64,000 nt of DNA from Heliopora coerulea (Eukaryota > Cnidaria > Anthozoa > Scleralcyonacea > Helioporidae). The notes under the pieces are model-generated. The model was given only the letters and a program-made list of their open reading frames with translations. It was not told where the DNA came from and searched no databases. This document shows positions 47,409 to 57,281 of the stretch, piece by piece. The stretch is from NCBI GenBank assembly GCA_030142905.1, contig JASJOG010000206.1, forward strand, positions 372,001 through 436,000. The letters run 5' to 3'. The position numbers and the translations under genes were made by a program. The stretch's first letter is position 1, and every line of letters starts with the position of its first letter.

Positions 47409-49052
47409 GGATTCCTAAAGTGGCCTTACTTAACCCTTCTTGTCCTTTAAGTATACCTTCGACGGAAAATTTTTTCTTTGGATGTTCTAATCCGAACTTC
47501 GGTATTTTAACCAGTCAGAGCCATTGAACTCTAAAATGACTGGAACGATACCTGCAAACTGTATTTTGACTGGAGGCTGACATGTGGGTCAATTTGCAGG
47601 TCATCCCAGTCCCCTACGCAATAAAACACGCAACCTATTGTGAAAAACTTCACACAAATTTCGGATTTTTTGACAGTTTTCTTTTATGTCCTTAGGAAAG
47701 TGAAAGACAATGTCGTTAGGACTGCATATTTGCTATAATTAACTGTCCATGAAAAATAAAAGTTCAGTACAATTTTTTCCGACGCGTGTTTTTCACCCAC
47801 ATGGCTGCCCCCATGTCGGCTTCACTCAGTTGTAAGGAAACACATGACGAGGTATCGTTCCAGTGTTTTTAGAGTTCACTGATCAGAGCCCGCTTGTGAT
47901 ACAAGTTGTTGTAGAATTCCCTTTGAAAATAACCTTGCGATTACATGACGAAAATGTCGGCCAGGGCTGAGCTATTTCTAAATAAAATATATTTCTAAAA
48001 TAAAAAATTTACTTCTTTGGTTAGTGTTCACCTTCTTCAGTTATTGCTCCCGTCCGTTTTAGGTTAAGGAACTCCGCTTCTGTTACAGAATCTGATCCGT
48101 CCGTTACCTTATCAAACAAATATTTCATTATACATTAATATAAAGAAAAATTTTTGTTTAGAACAGCTAAGGCAGCTGAGCTAGTGACGTAGTCAATACT
48201 GAGCCTCACCTGGAGCGTGGCCATGCAATCTACGCACGTGAATAACGTCATTGACGACTTTTACAGCAGCTAAAATTTCTTTATAGTAAGCTTTGTACAA
48301 CTCAAGAACGAAAATGAATGGCTGTATTTTCCACTAACTACACAAAACTAAATTTCGAAGTTCTTTACAATTGCTGTTGTAGCCACGGAGACAAGGGAAG
48401 TACTTTATGTTACCATACCAGCTTAAACGCCTATCACGGTTTTCCCTCTGTAAAATTTCGACATATGAATTATCACTCTTTCAAAATTATGCCGAAGTCA
48501 AACATGAGGTGTGAGAAACTAGTAAAATTGTGTTGAGGCACATCAAAACAACTGCAATGTAATCTTCTTAAGGCGTCCGTTGTTCAAGGCTCTCATCATC
48601 ACCCGATGGGATAAGTCCGAGCAGGCGAAAAAAACCACCGTATTTGAAATAAAAGAAAGTAAACTTTACCAGCCGAATAGCACTATCTGTTTGACACCAC
48701 ACGACAGATAAAGTTCGCTTGTTCAAGTAAGTGTTGCATCTTAACAATACAAAAATCGTTTTACATTTAATTGTTAATTTCTAACCCTAAGATTCACATT
48801 TGTGACATGTGATTATGAACATGCGATCCTAACCACAATGTTACTGGTGTCATCAAGTGGTGTCAATAGTGTTATATGTCTGGATTGGTTTCACCTCGAC
48901 AATAAACAAAACAAAACTTGGATAATGCTATTCATTCCACACACCTCAGCGTAATAACTTATCCAGATTTTGAACAAACCTTCTACAATCAAATTTGCCA
49001 AATTTAACTCAGTTCATTTTTTCGTTATTTATTAGCATACTAACCGTTTCTG

Positions 49053-49987
49053 TTACGGCCACTTCTGCTGTTGTTGTACAGGTACTGCTGCACTTAGCAT
49101 TGGTTTTCGATACCCTTCTAACACTTCCAGGTCCCAAACTCTGACAAGAGATAAAAATTGCAACACGTGTTAGTTGATCATGGATCACTTTCCACTTTTT
49201 CGACTGGAACAAGTGCAATCCACTGCACTTACTTATTGGCTTCTAGCCGCTCATCGTTCCAAACTTGGATTTGATCAAGTGAAATTCCGTTTCCAGGATC
49301 ATTCACATTTGAACAATCAGTCCTCTGTTTGAGGTTATTACTACTTTTGAAAATTATTGACACATGTAATTATGTAAAATATAAAATGAAAATTGTGAAT
49401 AAATCGCCAATTATGCTAAACATTAACTTCGAAATGTCATATTAAGAGAGCGGTTCACTATATTTTCTTTTTTTTCTGGCTAACGAATTATTCCCTGAGA
49501 AATTTTTGAGATTTTTGTTTTTTGGCCAAACGTTTAAGAGTACGTTCAATAGCTTAGATCCAACTTTTCAAAATTAAAGGACAAATTTCTCAGTTCTTTC
49601 ATAGCAGCTTTCACTTCTCCACCAGTTTCGACATCGTATATAGGAAAATTGGAATCATAATATCCTTCACTTGCCTTCGATAACCCTCAACGACCAATCA
49701 AATTCCCGATGTATGCTCAAGTTTGTAAAAATGTTCAAACAAGGCAAGAGCATTATGACAATGTGCATCCACACTATTCAAGAAAATATGCTACAAGTCC
49801 TTTTTCAGTAATCCACTTTCATATTGGTTTTCATTAAATCAAATATTCTATATGAATAATCTAGTATTTCTTTTCTAATTCTTACCGTATAATTTCCCAT
49901 TTCTTCTTGGATTTGAATAGCTTTAGTGGCTATTAATAAAAAGATACACAAAAGCTCATTAATAAAATTCACGAGTGTTTCTTCCAT
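49053..49987 (-). CDS. Probable three-exon small protein gene of about 93 aa
   Basis: Exon 1 at 49987-49886 (102 nt) begins with ATG and encodes a hydrophobic leader (around LLCIFLLIATKA), then an acidic stretch ending EEMGNYT at a GTAAG donor in phase 0. Exon 2 at 49324-49233 (92 nt) has a CAG acceptor and reads RTDCSNVNDPGNGISLDQ onwards to LEANK, with a GTAAGT donor. Exon 3 at 49140-49053 (88 nt) ends VQQQQKWP and TAA. Phases fit throughout. Exons 2 and 3 are conserved in length and frame in block A1. Exon 1 is homologous to the exons upstream of the peptidase genes. The product would be a small, probably secreted protein of no family I know. The start lies only about 160 bp behind the stop of receptor 3. 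That exon 1 joins exons 2 and 3 is inferred, since no transcript is available. Confidence 0.42.
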
Positions 49988-50148
49988 GCCTGGGAGACTT
50001 TAAGCTACAAATAATACTTCGAGAGGTACAGCTGCAACCTACCATCAACAACAACAGAAAACATCAGGAAAACTACCGCTAAAAAGAAAGTACCACAATA
50101 CTACCTAAAAAAACAAACAAGAAAAACAAGAAAACAAAACAACAAACC

Positions 50149-53100
50149 TCAATTCCTCACCTCAATAAGTTCTTTCAAGTTCTGCTTACCTTCCGCAATG
50201 TCTTTATCAAAGTGACATTCTTTACTGAATTCAGATACCATCACGGGAGTATGGAAGTCTACAATAGACGTTTCTGACTTCAATTTGCCGATTACTTTGG
50301 ATTTACCAATGTCATCAGGGACTCTGCGTAATTCCTTAGACTTTGCAGAACGAATATGGTCAGATCGTAACTGTTTGATTCTTATGTCAAGGGCACGTTC
50401 ATAATACTTCTTGGCTGACTGCAGGTCACCCAGTTCTTGGAGTACACTGCCCAGGTTGTTGTAAGAAGTTGCAACATTAACATGGTAAGATCCTAACTGT
50501 TTGATTCTTATCTCAAGGGCACGTTCATAATACTTCTTGGCTGACTGCAGGTCACCCAGTTCTTGGAGTACACTGCCCAGGTTGTCATAAGAAGTTGCAA
50601 CATCAACATGGTCAGATCCTAGCTGTTTGATAAAAATGTCAAGGGCACGTTCATAATGGTGCTTTGCTTGTTCCATGTCACCTAGTTGGTGAAACGCACA
50701 GCCCAGGTTATTGTAGTAAGTTGAAACACGAATATGATCAGATCCTAACTGTTTGATACTTATGTCGAGGGCACGTTCATGATACTTCTTGGCTTGCTGC
50801 AGGTCACCCAGTTCTTGGAGTACACTGCCCAGGTTGTCGTAAGAAGTTGCAACATAAACATGGTCAGATCCTAACTGTTTCATAAAAATGTCAAGGGCAC
50901 GTTCATGACATCGCTTGGCTTGCTGCAGATGACGCAGGCCCTGGAGTACACTGCCCAGGCTGCTGTAAGAAGTTGCGACTTTAACATGGTCAGATCCTAA
51001 CTGTTTGATAAAAATGTCAAGGGCACGTTCACAATACTTCTTGGCTTGCTGCACGTCACGCAGTTGTATGTACACAGTGCCCAGGTGGTTGTAAGAAGTT
51101 GCAACATCAACATGGTCAGATCCTAACTGTTTGATTAAAATGTCAAGGGCACGTTCATGATACTGCTTAGCTTGCTGCAGGTCACCCAGTTCTTGTAGTA
51201 CACTGCCCAGCTTGTTGTAAGAAGTTGCAACATTAACATGGTCAGATCCTAACTGTTTGATTAAAATGTCAAGGGCACGTTCATGATACTGCTTAGCTTG
51301 CTGCAGGTCACCCAGTTCTTGGAGTACACTGCCCAGGTTGTTGTAAGAAGTTACAACATCAACATGGTCAGATCCTAACTGTTTGATTTTTATGTCAAGG
51401 GCACGTTCATAATACTGCTTAGCTTGCTGTAGGTCACCCAGTTTTTGGAGTACACTGCCCAGGCTGTTGTAAGAAGTTGCAACATCAACATGCTCAGATC
51501 CTAACTGTTTGATTAAAATGTCAAGGGCACGTTTATGATACTTCTTGGCTTGTTGTAAGTCACCCATTTCTTGGAATACACTGCCCAGGTTGTTGTAAGA
51601 AGTTGTAACATTAATATGGTCAGATCCCAACTGTTTGATACTTATGTCGAGGGCACGTTCATGATACTTCTTAGCTTGCCGCAGGTCACCCAGTTCTCGG
51701 AGTACACTGCCCAGGTTGTTGTAAGAAGCTGCAACATGAACATGGTCAGATCCTAACTGTTTCATAAAAATGTCAAGGACACGTTCATGACATCGCTTGG
51801 CTTGCTGCAGATGACCCAGGTCTTGGAGTACACTGGCCAGGCAGCTGTAAGAAGTTGCGACAACAACATGGTCAGATCCTAACTGTTTCATAAAAATGTC
51901 AAGGGCACGTTCACAATACTGCTTGGCTTCCTGCAGGTCACCCAGTTGTTGGTACACACGGCCCAGGTTTTCGTAAGAAGTTGCAACAATAACATGGTCA
52001 GATCCTAACTGTTTGATTGAAATGTCAAGGGCACGTTCATGATACTGCTTGGCTTGTTTCAGGTCACCAAGGACTCGGAGTACACTGCCCAGGTTGTTGT
52101 AAGAAGTTGCAACATTAACATGGTCAGATCCTAACTGTTTGATCATAATGTCAAGGGCACGTTCATGACATCGCTTGGCTTGCTCCATGTCACCTAGTTG
52201 ATTATGTACACGGCCCAGGTTGTTGTAAGAAATTGTAACACTAATATGGTCAGATCCTAACTGTTTGATAGTTATGTCGAGGGCACGTTCATAATACTTC
52301 TTGGCTTGTTTCAGGTCACCAAGGTCTTGGAGTACACTGCCCAGGGTGTTGTAAGAAGTTGCAACATTAACATCGTCAGACCCTAATTGTTTGATAAAAA
52401 TTTCAAGGGCACGTTCATGACATCGCTTGGCTTGTTGCAGATGACCCAGGTCCTGGAGTGCAATGCCCAAGCTGCTGTAAGAAGTTGCGACATCAACATG
52501 GTCAGATCCTAACTGTTTCATATCAATGTCAAGGGCACTTTCATAATACTTCTTGGCCATAACGAATTCTCCGTAGTGGTGCAGAACAGAACCAAAATGT
52601 CTGAATATTTCCGCAGTTTCATATCTCAACTTACCTTGACACAATTTCTCGTAATTAGGAAACATGTCACTCATCGCATCATAAAATGTTTTCAAATGTG
52701 GAACTAAATATCTGTCATTATTCCTGCTTTTGAACACATAAAATGATTCAGCTGCGGCCTCAAAGCTACCCACATCATCCTCTCTATCTCTTTTACTAAC
52801 ATGAACTTTAATGGCATCTGCAACAACGCGGTGTAAACGAATACCAACTATATCATGGTCTTCTGGTATAATTAAAGAACACTTTCGAATCTTTACACCC
52901 ACTTGCTCTTTATCTTGATCCTTATCTACAAGAAGGACGTAATTTATTGCAACCTCAAGAGGCAAACACTCATGGGATGCTAACGACAGCAAGCGAAATG
53001 CGTGACGCAAAACTACGTCTGCTTCTGCTGCCTTCTCGACAGCAAGTAAAACAGCACTCGTCATGGTTAGTGAATAGGTCGGATTTATATCACGAAGGTG

Positions 53101-54390
53101 CTCTTCAGTTAGCTGTCTCTTCCCTTCATCTAGTTTCCGTAAATAATCGTTCCAGGAAAATTCAGGAGACACTTTAGTTTCTCTTACTTGCTTGAGGTAC
53201 ACTGCGGCGGCAGCCAACGCAAGAGGCTGGTAATCCAATTCTTTTGCTACTTCACCTAACTTACGACAATCACCGGTTCCAGAAAGTTTCGCTAACAGAT
53301 CACAAGACTCCGTGAGCCCCATACCTGGGCTTGCACACATGTGGGTTGAGAATGAAGACTTTGGAGGGATGACGGAACTGTCTTGCGTTGTGATTAACAC
53401 TTGGCCATCCTTCCACTCTTCACTTCTCACTTCAGGTAGAAGCGTAGACACAAGTTTTAAGTTGTCGACGTTATCGACGATAACAAGCCAGCACTTGTAG
53501 CTCTTGATTCTTGTGACAATCTGCGTTCTCAGATGTCGGATTTTTACTTCGACTGTTTGCGTAGAATTTATAATGCTCGTCACGATTTTCTTTGTGCAGT
53601 TTAGACGGCGTGCGAAATCTTCGTATGATTCCAGAAGACTGTTAAGATTTTGACCATTTAACGTCATCACAAACGTGAAGTTACTTTGGTTTTTCACCGC
53701 TTCATTGTAATAACTTTCACCGATCTGTCGAGCTAACTGGGACTTGCCACTGCCAGGATTGCCGGAGATGTAGTAATAGGTGAGCTTGCCTTTATTGTCG
53801 TTGGACAGCTTGCGTAAATCACTTACAACTGCTGAGACCTGATCAATTCGAGGAATGACTTCATGGGTTGGTTGAGGTGGAAGGACTTTGAAGGAGGTTA
53901 ACAACTTTCTCTCAGTCTTGATTTTATCTACCTCTTTAGACGAAAGTCCAAGAGCCAGGAAGGACTTGCGGACCATTTCCGATTTATTTTTAAATTCCTC
54001 ATCCGTCAGTTCACCTTGCGGAAGGTGAAGAATTTCATTTCTTATGTTCCTTAAGTTGTCTACCTCTTTCCGAATACCAGTATACAAACGAGCATTACCT
54101 ATCGAGTTGGAATAAAGAATTGCAGCAAACAGCACGGTGCAGTCCCATTCCTTTATGTTTCCATTTTTAAATTTCGCCAGATATTCTTTTGCGCGTGGTA
54201 TTGCCTTTTCCCTATTATACAACATTTGACCGCTTATCGGAGTGTTGTCCCATGGACCAAGCGTTGCCTGGTAACGCTTATTCCATTCTTGTTCGAAGAT
54301 TTTTCGGAGACCTTCCGGTACGATGTCGGTTACAATCTTTCTCATGAAACAGTAGTTACGTTCTTCATTTTTGGAGGATAGCAGTGACAT
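50149..54390 (-). CDS. HEPN–NB-ARC–TPR receptor, copy 3, 1413 aa
   Basis: HEPN with R-x4-H (RNEILH), Walker A GNPGSGKS, WLVIVDNVDN, LDYQPLALA and LHRVV as in the other copies, followed by 17 full TPR units of 42 residues and a partial one. The C-terminal tail of about 70 residues after the TPRs is present only here: it includes VPDDIGKSKVIGKL, then VMVSEFSKECHF, and ends LIEVRN. Remnants of it survive in both B blocks. Copies 1 and 2 have lost it, so this is the best model of the ancestral full-length protein. TPR units are more varied than in copy 1. Units 1, 6 and 13 share HLQQAKRCHER and units 3 and 15 share GDMEQAK, traces of higher-order duplication. The start ATG is 54388-54390. The coding region is unbroken. 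Confidence 0.92.
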   Translation of the reverse strand: MSLLSSKNEERNYCFMRKIVTDIVPEGLRKIFEQEWNKRYQATLGPWDNTPISGQMLYNREKAIPRAKEYLAKFKNGNIKEWDCTVLFAAILYSNSIGNARLYTGIRKEVDNLRNIRNEILHLPQGELTDEEFKNKSEMVRKSFLALGLSSKEVDKIKTERKLLTSFKVLPPQPTHEVIPRIDQVSAVVSDLRKLSNDNKGKLTYYYISGNPGSGKSQLARQIGESYYNEAVKNQSNFTFVMTLNGQNLNSLLESYEDFARRLNCTKKIVTSIINSTQTVEVKIRHLRTQIVTRIKSYKCWLVIVDNVDNLKLVSTLLPEVRSEEWKDGQVLITTQDSSVIPPKSSFSTHMCASPGMGLTESCDLLAKLSGTGDCRKLGEVAKELDYQPLALAAAAVYLKQVRETKVSPEFSWNDYLRKLDEGKRQLTEEHLRDINPTYSLTMTSAVLLAVEKAAEADVVLRHAFRLLSLASHECLPLEVAINYVLLVDKDQDKEQVGVKIRKCSLIIPEDHDIVGIRLHRVVADAIKVHVSKRDREDDVGSFEAAAESFYVFKSRNNDRYLVPHLKTFYDAMSDMFPNYEKLCQGKLRYETAEIFRHFGSVLHHYGEFVMAKKYYESALDIDMKQLGSDHVDVATSYSSLGIALQDLGHLQQAKRCHERALEIFIKQLGSDDVNVATSYNTLGSVLQDLGDLKQAKKYYERALDITIKQLGSDHISVTISYNNLGRVHNQLGDMEQAKRCHERALDIMIKQLGSDHVNVATSYNNLGSVLRVLGDLKQAKQYHERALDISIKQLGSDHVIVATSYENLGRVYQQLGDLQEAKQYCERALDIFMKQLGSDHVVVATSYSCLASVLQDLGHLQQAKRCHERVLDIFMKQLGSDHVHVAASYNNLGSVLRELGDLRQAKKYHERALDISIKQLGSDHINVTTSYNNLGSVFQEMGDLQQAKKYHKRALDILIKQLGSEHVDVATSYNSLGSVLQKLGDLQQAKQYYERALDIKIKQLGSDHVDVVTSYNNLGSVLQELGDLQQAKQYHERALDILIKQLGSDHVNVATSYNKLGSVLQELGDLQQAKQYHERALDILIKQLGSDHVDVATSYNHLGTVYIQLRDVQQAKKYCERALDIFIKQLGSDHVKVATSYSSLGSVLQGLRHLQQAKRCHERALDIFMKQLGSDHVYVATSYDNLGSVLQELGDLQQAKKYHERALDISIKQLGSDHIRVSTYYNNLGCAFHQLGDMEQAKHHYERALDIFIKQLGSDHVDVATSYDNLGSVLQELGDLQSAKKYYERALEIRIKQLGSYHVNVATSYNNLGSVLQELGDLQSAKKYYERALDIRIKQLRSDHIRSAKSKELRRVPDDIGKSKVIGKLKSETSIVDFHTPVMVSEFSKECHFDKDIAEGKQNLKELIEVRN

Positions 54391-54640
54391 TTTGGCTTGG
54401 TTTATTCACGTAGTAGCTCTAAGAGAGATTCTGCACTAGAATAAAACAAAACAGTCATCTCCGTAACTCAAATAACACAGACGCAACGCTTGCTCTTATT
54501 TATTGCAACAGGCAATGTTCTAATATCTCGACTGAATAATCATTTGCCATTGTGCCTTCAGTATCAGGTATCCTGTTAATTGCAAGTGAGCTTTTATCGG
54601 CATTCTATGTAAGTTTCTTTCAACATGGTTGATCTTTGGA
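54391..54640 (-). promoter_or_regulatory. Conserved 5' flank of receptor 3
   Basis: Same shared segment as before receptors 1 and 2, with the pyrimidine-rich tract and AG about 47 bp before the ATG. Homology to copy 2 extends on to 58738. Confidence 0.5.
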
Positions 54641-54814
54641 AAATATTTCACACGGGGCCTGAAAAAAACCCTCTAGCAAACTGTATTTCGTCTCTCAAGA
54701 TTTGATTTACAAGAACCAATCAGGAAAACTTTTTCAGTTCTGGGAAATTTCATATAATTACCAGAAAACGTTAAAAAACTTGTAACAAACTAGTAGCACA
54801 ATTTTTCCTCACTA

Positions 54815-54997
54815 GTTTGTAGTTACTTCCATGTAATTTAATGTCTTTTATTTGCTAAACTTTCATTGCGTTTGGTCGGAACGTCTTCAGACCATAAGCG
54901 TTTGTACTTGTCAAAAATTTGCTCTTAAAACGTCCTGAGTGAACTGGACAAACGTTTAGCAAATAAAAGACATTAAACTACATGGAAGTAACTACAA
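54815..54997. repeat. Foldback repeat, arms about 70 bp
   Basis: Counterpart of 31964-32135, with the same arm sequence starting at GTTTGTAGTTACTTCCATGT. Confidence 0.65.
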
Positions 54998-55970
54998 ACT
55001 ACAGAGAAAAAATCCAATGCTACTCCATGCAAAGTTTCGAACAGCACAAACTTGTAGCATTTCTGCTGAATGGATAGTTTCTTACACTAGTCACCTGTTC
55101 TCACTTCCACTTCATCAGAAGCACTTTCAAGAATATTTCTTTGACAATTATTGTCAAAGTCAGTGACACCATCAGTTTTGACAAGGGTTAAACAATTGCA
55201 TGTTGCAATGAATATCATTAGGTTTTGCTATCATAAATCCCAGACATCCCCTCCTTTAGAACTCATATTAGCTTTTAACAATGCAATTACTTTACCCCAG
55301 TAAGGGGTAAAATATTTTAGCCTGGCTAATGCCAGACCATTTTACTCCACACAGGGATGAGCCCTGGCCATCAAAGGCTTAAACACTGTCTCTTAGAACA
55401 TTAAGGGGAAACGGCACACTTTAGTACTTCACTTTGGCTAATGCCAGACAATTTTACTCATCATCAGGGTGACCCCGGGCATGAGAGGGTTAATATGTGA
55501 CTTGTCAGCACAACAATGGGCTGTACAGTGCTGTTTTTGTTTTCACATTCTTAACCCTTTAAGGATCAGCATCCTGTATACAGGACATCAAAACAAGAAA
55601 TGGGAAAACAAAGCAAAAACAATGAAACAACAATGAATAAAAGAAAATCAACTCAACCTTTAAAGTGTTAACAATAATTAAAACAAAATTTATTACCACA
55701 ACAACAGGTAACACAGGGTCTTTATGGAATTATGGTGTTCAGTTATTAAATTAAATAATACTACATAAATTCAGTTTACGGAGAATGGATTAGGGGCAAA
55801 ACTACTTGGGAGTAATTAAACTGCAAATAACCAATTCAAGCAATGTTTTGAACTTTCATTATTATTATTTAAATGACTTATTCACTCATTACCATCAATT
55901 CATCAGTAAATTCCAGACAATACAGTGAATACTTGTGGTGATTTGTTGACTTATTACACTAAATACCTAT

Positions 55971-56295
55971 ACAGTATATACATGAACAAAGAATTGTCTA
56001 TTCATGTCTCTGAGGATGATTCTGAAATAGAATTGAAACACTGCACATCCTCTCATGGATAGCATTAAGTTGTTGTGAGAATATCTCATGCACTTAAGTA
56101 GGGTAAAAACTCACCTCCAATCCCGGTGGACTGAATAGCTTAAAAGGCAGAGTAGCAGATCAATATCTCAAAAGTGTGAGTTCAAATCCCACTCGATTCA
56201 ACATTTTTCAATTGACTTCAGCAGTGTCAGATAATAATGAAAATTTTCTGTTCATGTAGCTCTGATGATGATTCTGAAACAGTATATACATGGTT
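55971..56295 (+). mobile_element. Retrozyme-like unit, block A3 copy
   Basis: First core: CAGTATAT, then a hairpin ACATGAA/TTCATGT, CTGAGGA (56010-56016), a stem ATTCT-GAAAT-AGAAT, GAAAC (56035-56039), then ACTG, which pairs with the opening CAGT as a short helix III. The tRNA-like part is 56126-56195. Second core: CTGATGA (56262-56268) and GAAAC (56276-56280), followed by AGTATATACATG, which is again the start of the first core. So the sequence reads as a little over one 252-bp monomer of a tandem series. This is the better preserved of the two copies. Confidence 0.58.
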
Positions 56296-56483
56296 AGAAA
56301 CTTTTGCTTGTGTAAAATCTTTAATGCTAACTTCCATACATTTACGACTGTTGTAATTTTGTTGGTGATGAAACATTGATTCAATTAGAGCAATTGTGTT
56401 TCCATGTTGCTGTAAATGTGGTAACTAAGATGCACTTTTTCCCTTCTACTCATGACTTCCTGGTTCAGATCTAACCACTACTT

Positions 56484-56795
56484 AACAATTAGATTATGAG
56501 CTTGAGATTTCTATTAGGTGATAGTTGATGAGGGCTTACCCTCGTCAACTATCACCTCATAGAAGTTGAGATTGAATAATCTAATTGTTTTATTAGAAAC
56601 ACACTTTGCAAAAAAAATTTTTGTCTTCTCTGGGATTGTACTTTCAAGTAAGCATTCTATTTCATCTTCAGAAACTTCATGAAAATGAGATATGGAAACC
56701 ATTTTTGCTACTCGCTATCTATCAACAAATAGGTAACAAGTAACCTAGCCAATAAGAATGCAGCATTTGCAATAGTACTTGACTAAGTTCCTACT
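56484..56795. mobile_element. Insertion with long inverted repeat and a coding fragment
   Basis: Absent from the equivalent place in copy 2 (about 33800). The left 100 bp (about 56486-56585) is an inverted repeat with arms containing CAATTAGATTAT and GGTGATAGTTGATGAGGG. The minus-strand frame 56702-56514 reads FHEVSEDEIECLLE, which resembles the N-terminus of the KIAA1958/Crypton-like tyrosine recombinase relatives abundant in corals. This family call rests on recall of the motif only. Exact ends and target duplication were not resolved. Confidence 0.45.
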
Positions 56796-56859
56796 AAATG
56801 CAGATATTTTGGAAAAAAGGAAATTGAAGTAGGCTGTGAGCTTTACTGTGGCATATTAG

Positions 56860-57281
56860 CAGTGCCATACCAAAGTGGCACCCACTGGGGTGGTTGTCCT
56901 GGGTGCGAAATGTTATCAGGTGAAACTTTCAGATGGAAAGTTCAACAGTTTTGGTATTTTTTTCTTGCTTCAAAATTATCTTGAAAAGATGAATAAAATT
57001 TGATATGTCTTGACTTTGAATTATTAATTAACAAGTTTTCACTTGTCAATATTTAGAAGTGCTGGTTTTCAATTTTCAATTAGATTTTGGGTAATTAAAA
57101 AAACAATAAAACAAAATTCACAAAAACCACTTGTTTCTACAGAAGTATCTTGTTTAGCTGAATACTGTTAGTACTGATATGCAATTATTATAATATACAC
57201 AACTTCAGGTGAATTAAAGAAAGCCGAGAGCTGCCTCAAACAGAATTTGTCCCAGACAAATTACTACCTAGGTATGGATCT
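56860..57281. mobile_element. hAT-like MITE, block A3 copy
   Basis: Counterpart of 33874-34300 with the left end CAGTGCCATACC. Non-coding. Confidence 0.55.

Larger units (their letters stand above)
41279..47410. repeat. Segmental duplication block B, copy 2
   Basis: Aligns with 14664-23788. It lacks the LINE, the two nested hAT elements and the G-run MITE of copy 1, so it provides empty sites for all of them. It is followed directly by block A3 at about 47450. In copy 1, a 3.4-kb spacer separates B from A. Confidence 0.88.

Noticed and set aside
51571..51756. Plus-strand frame with an internal repeat
   Set aside because: Antisense reading of two TPR units of receptor 3. The repetition comes from the 126-bp unit.
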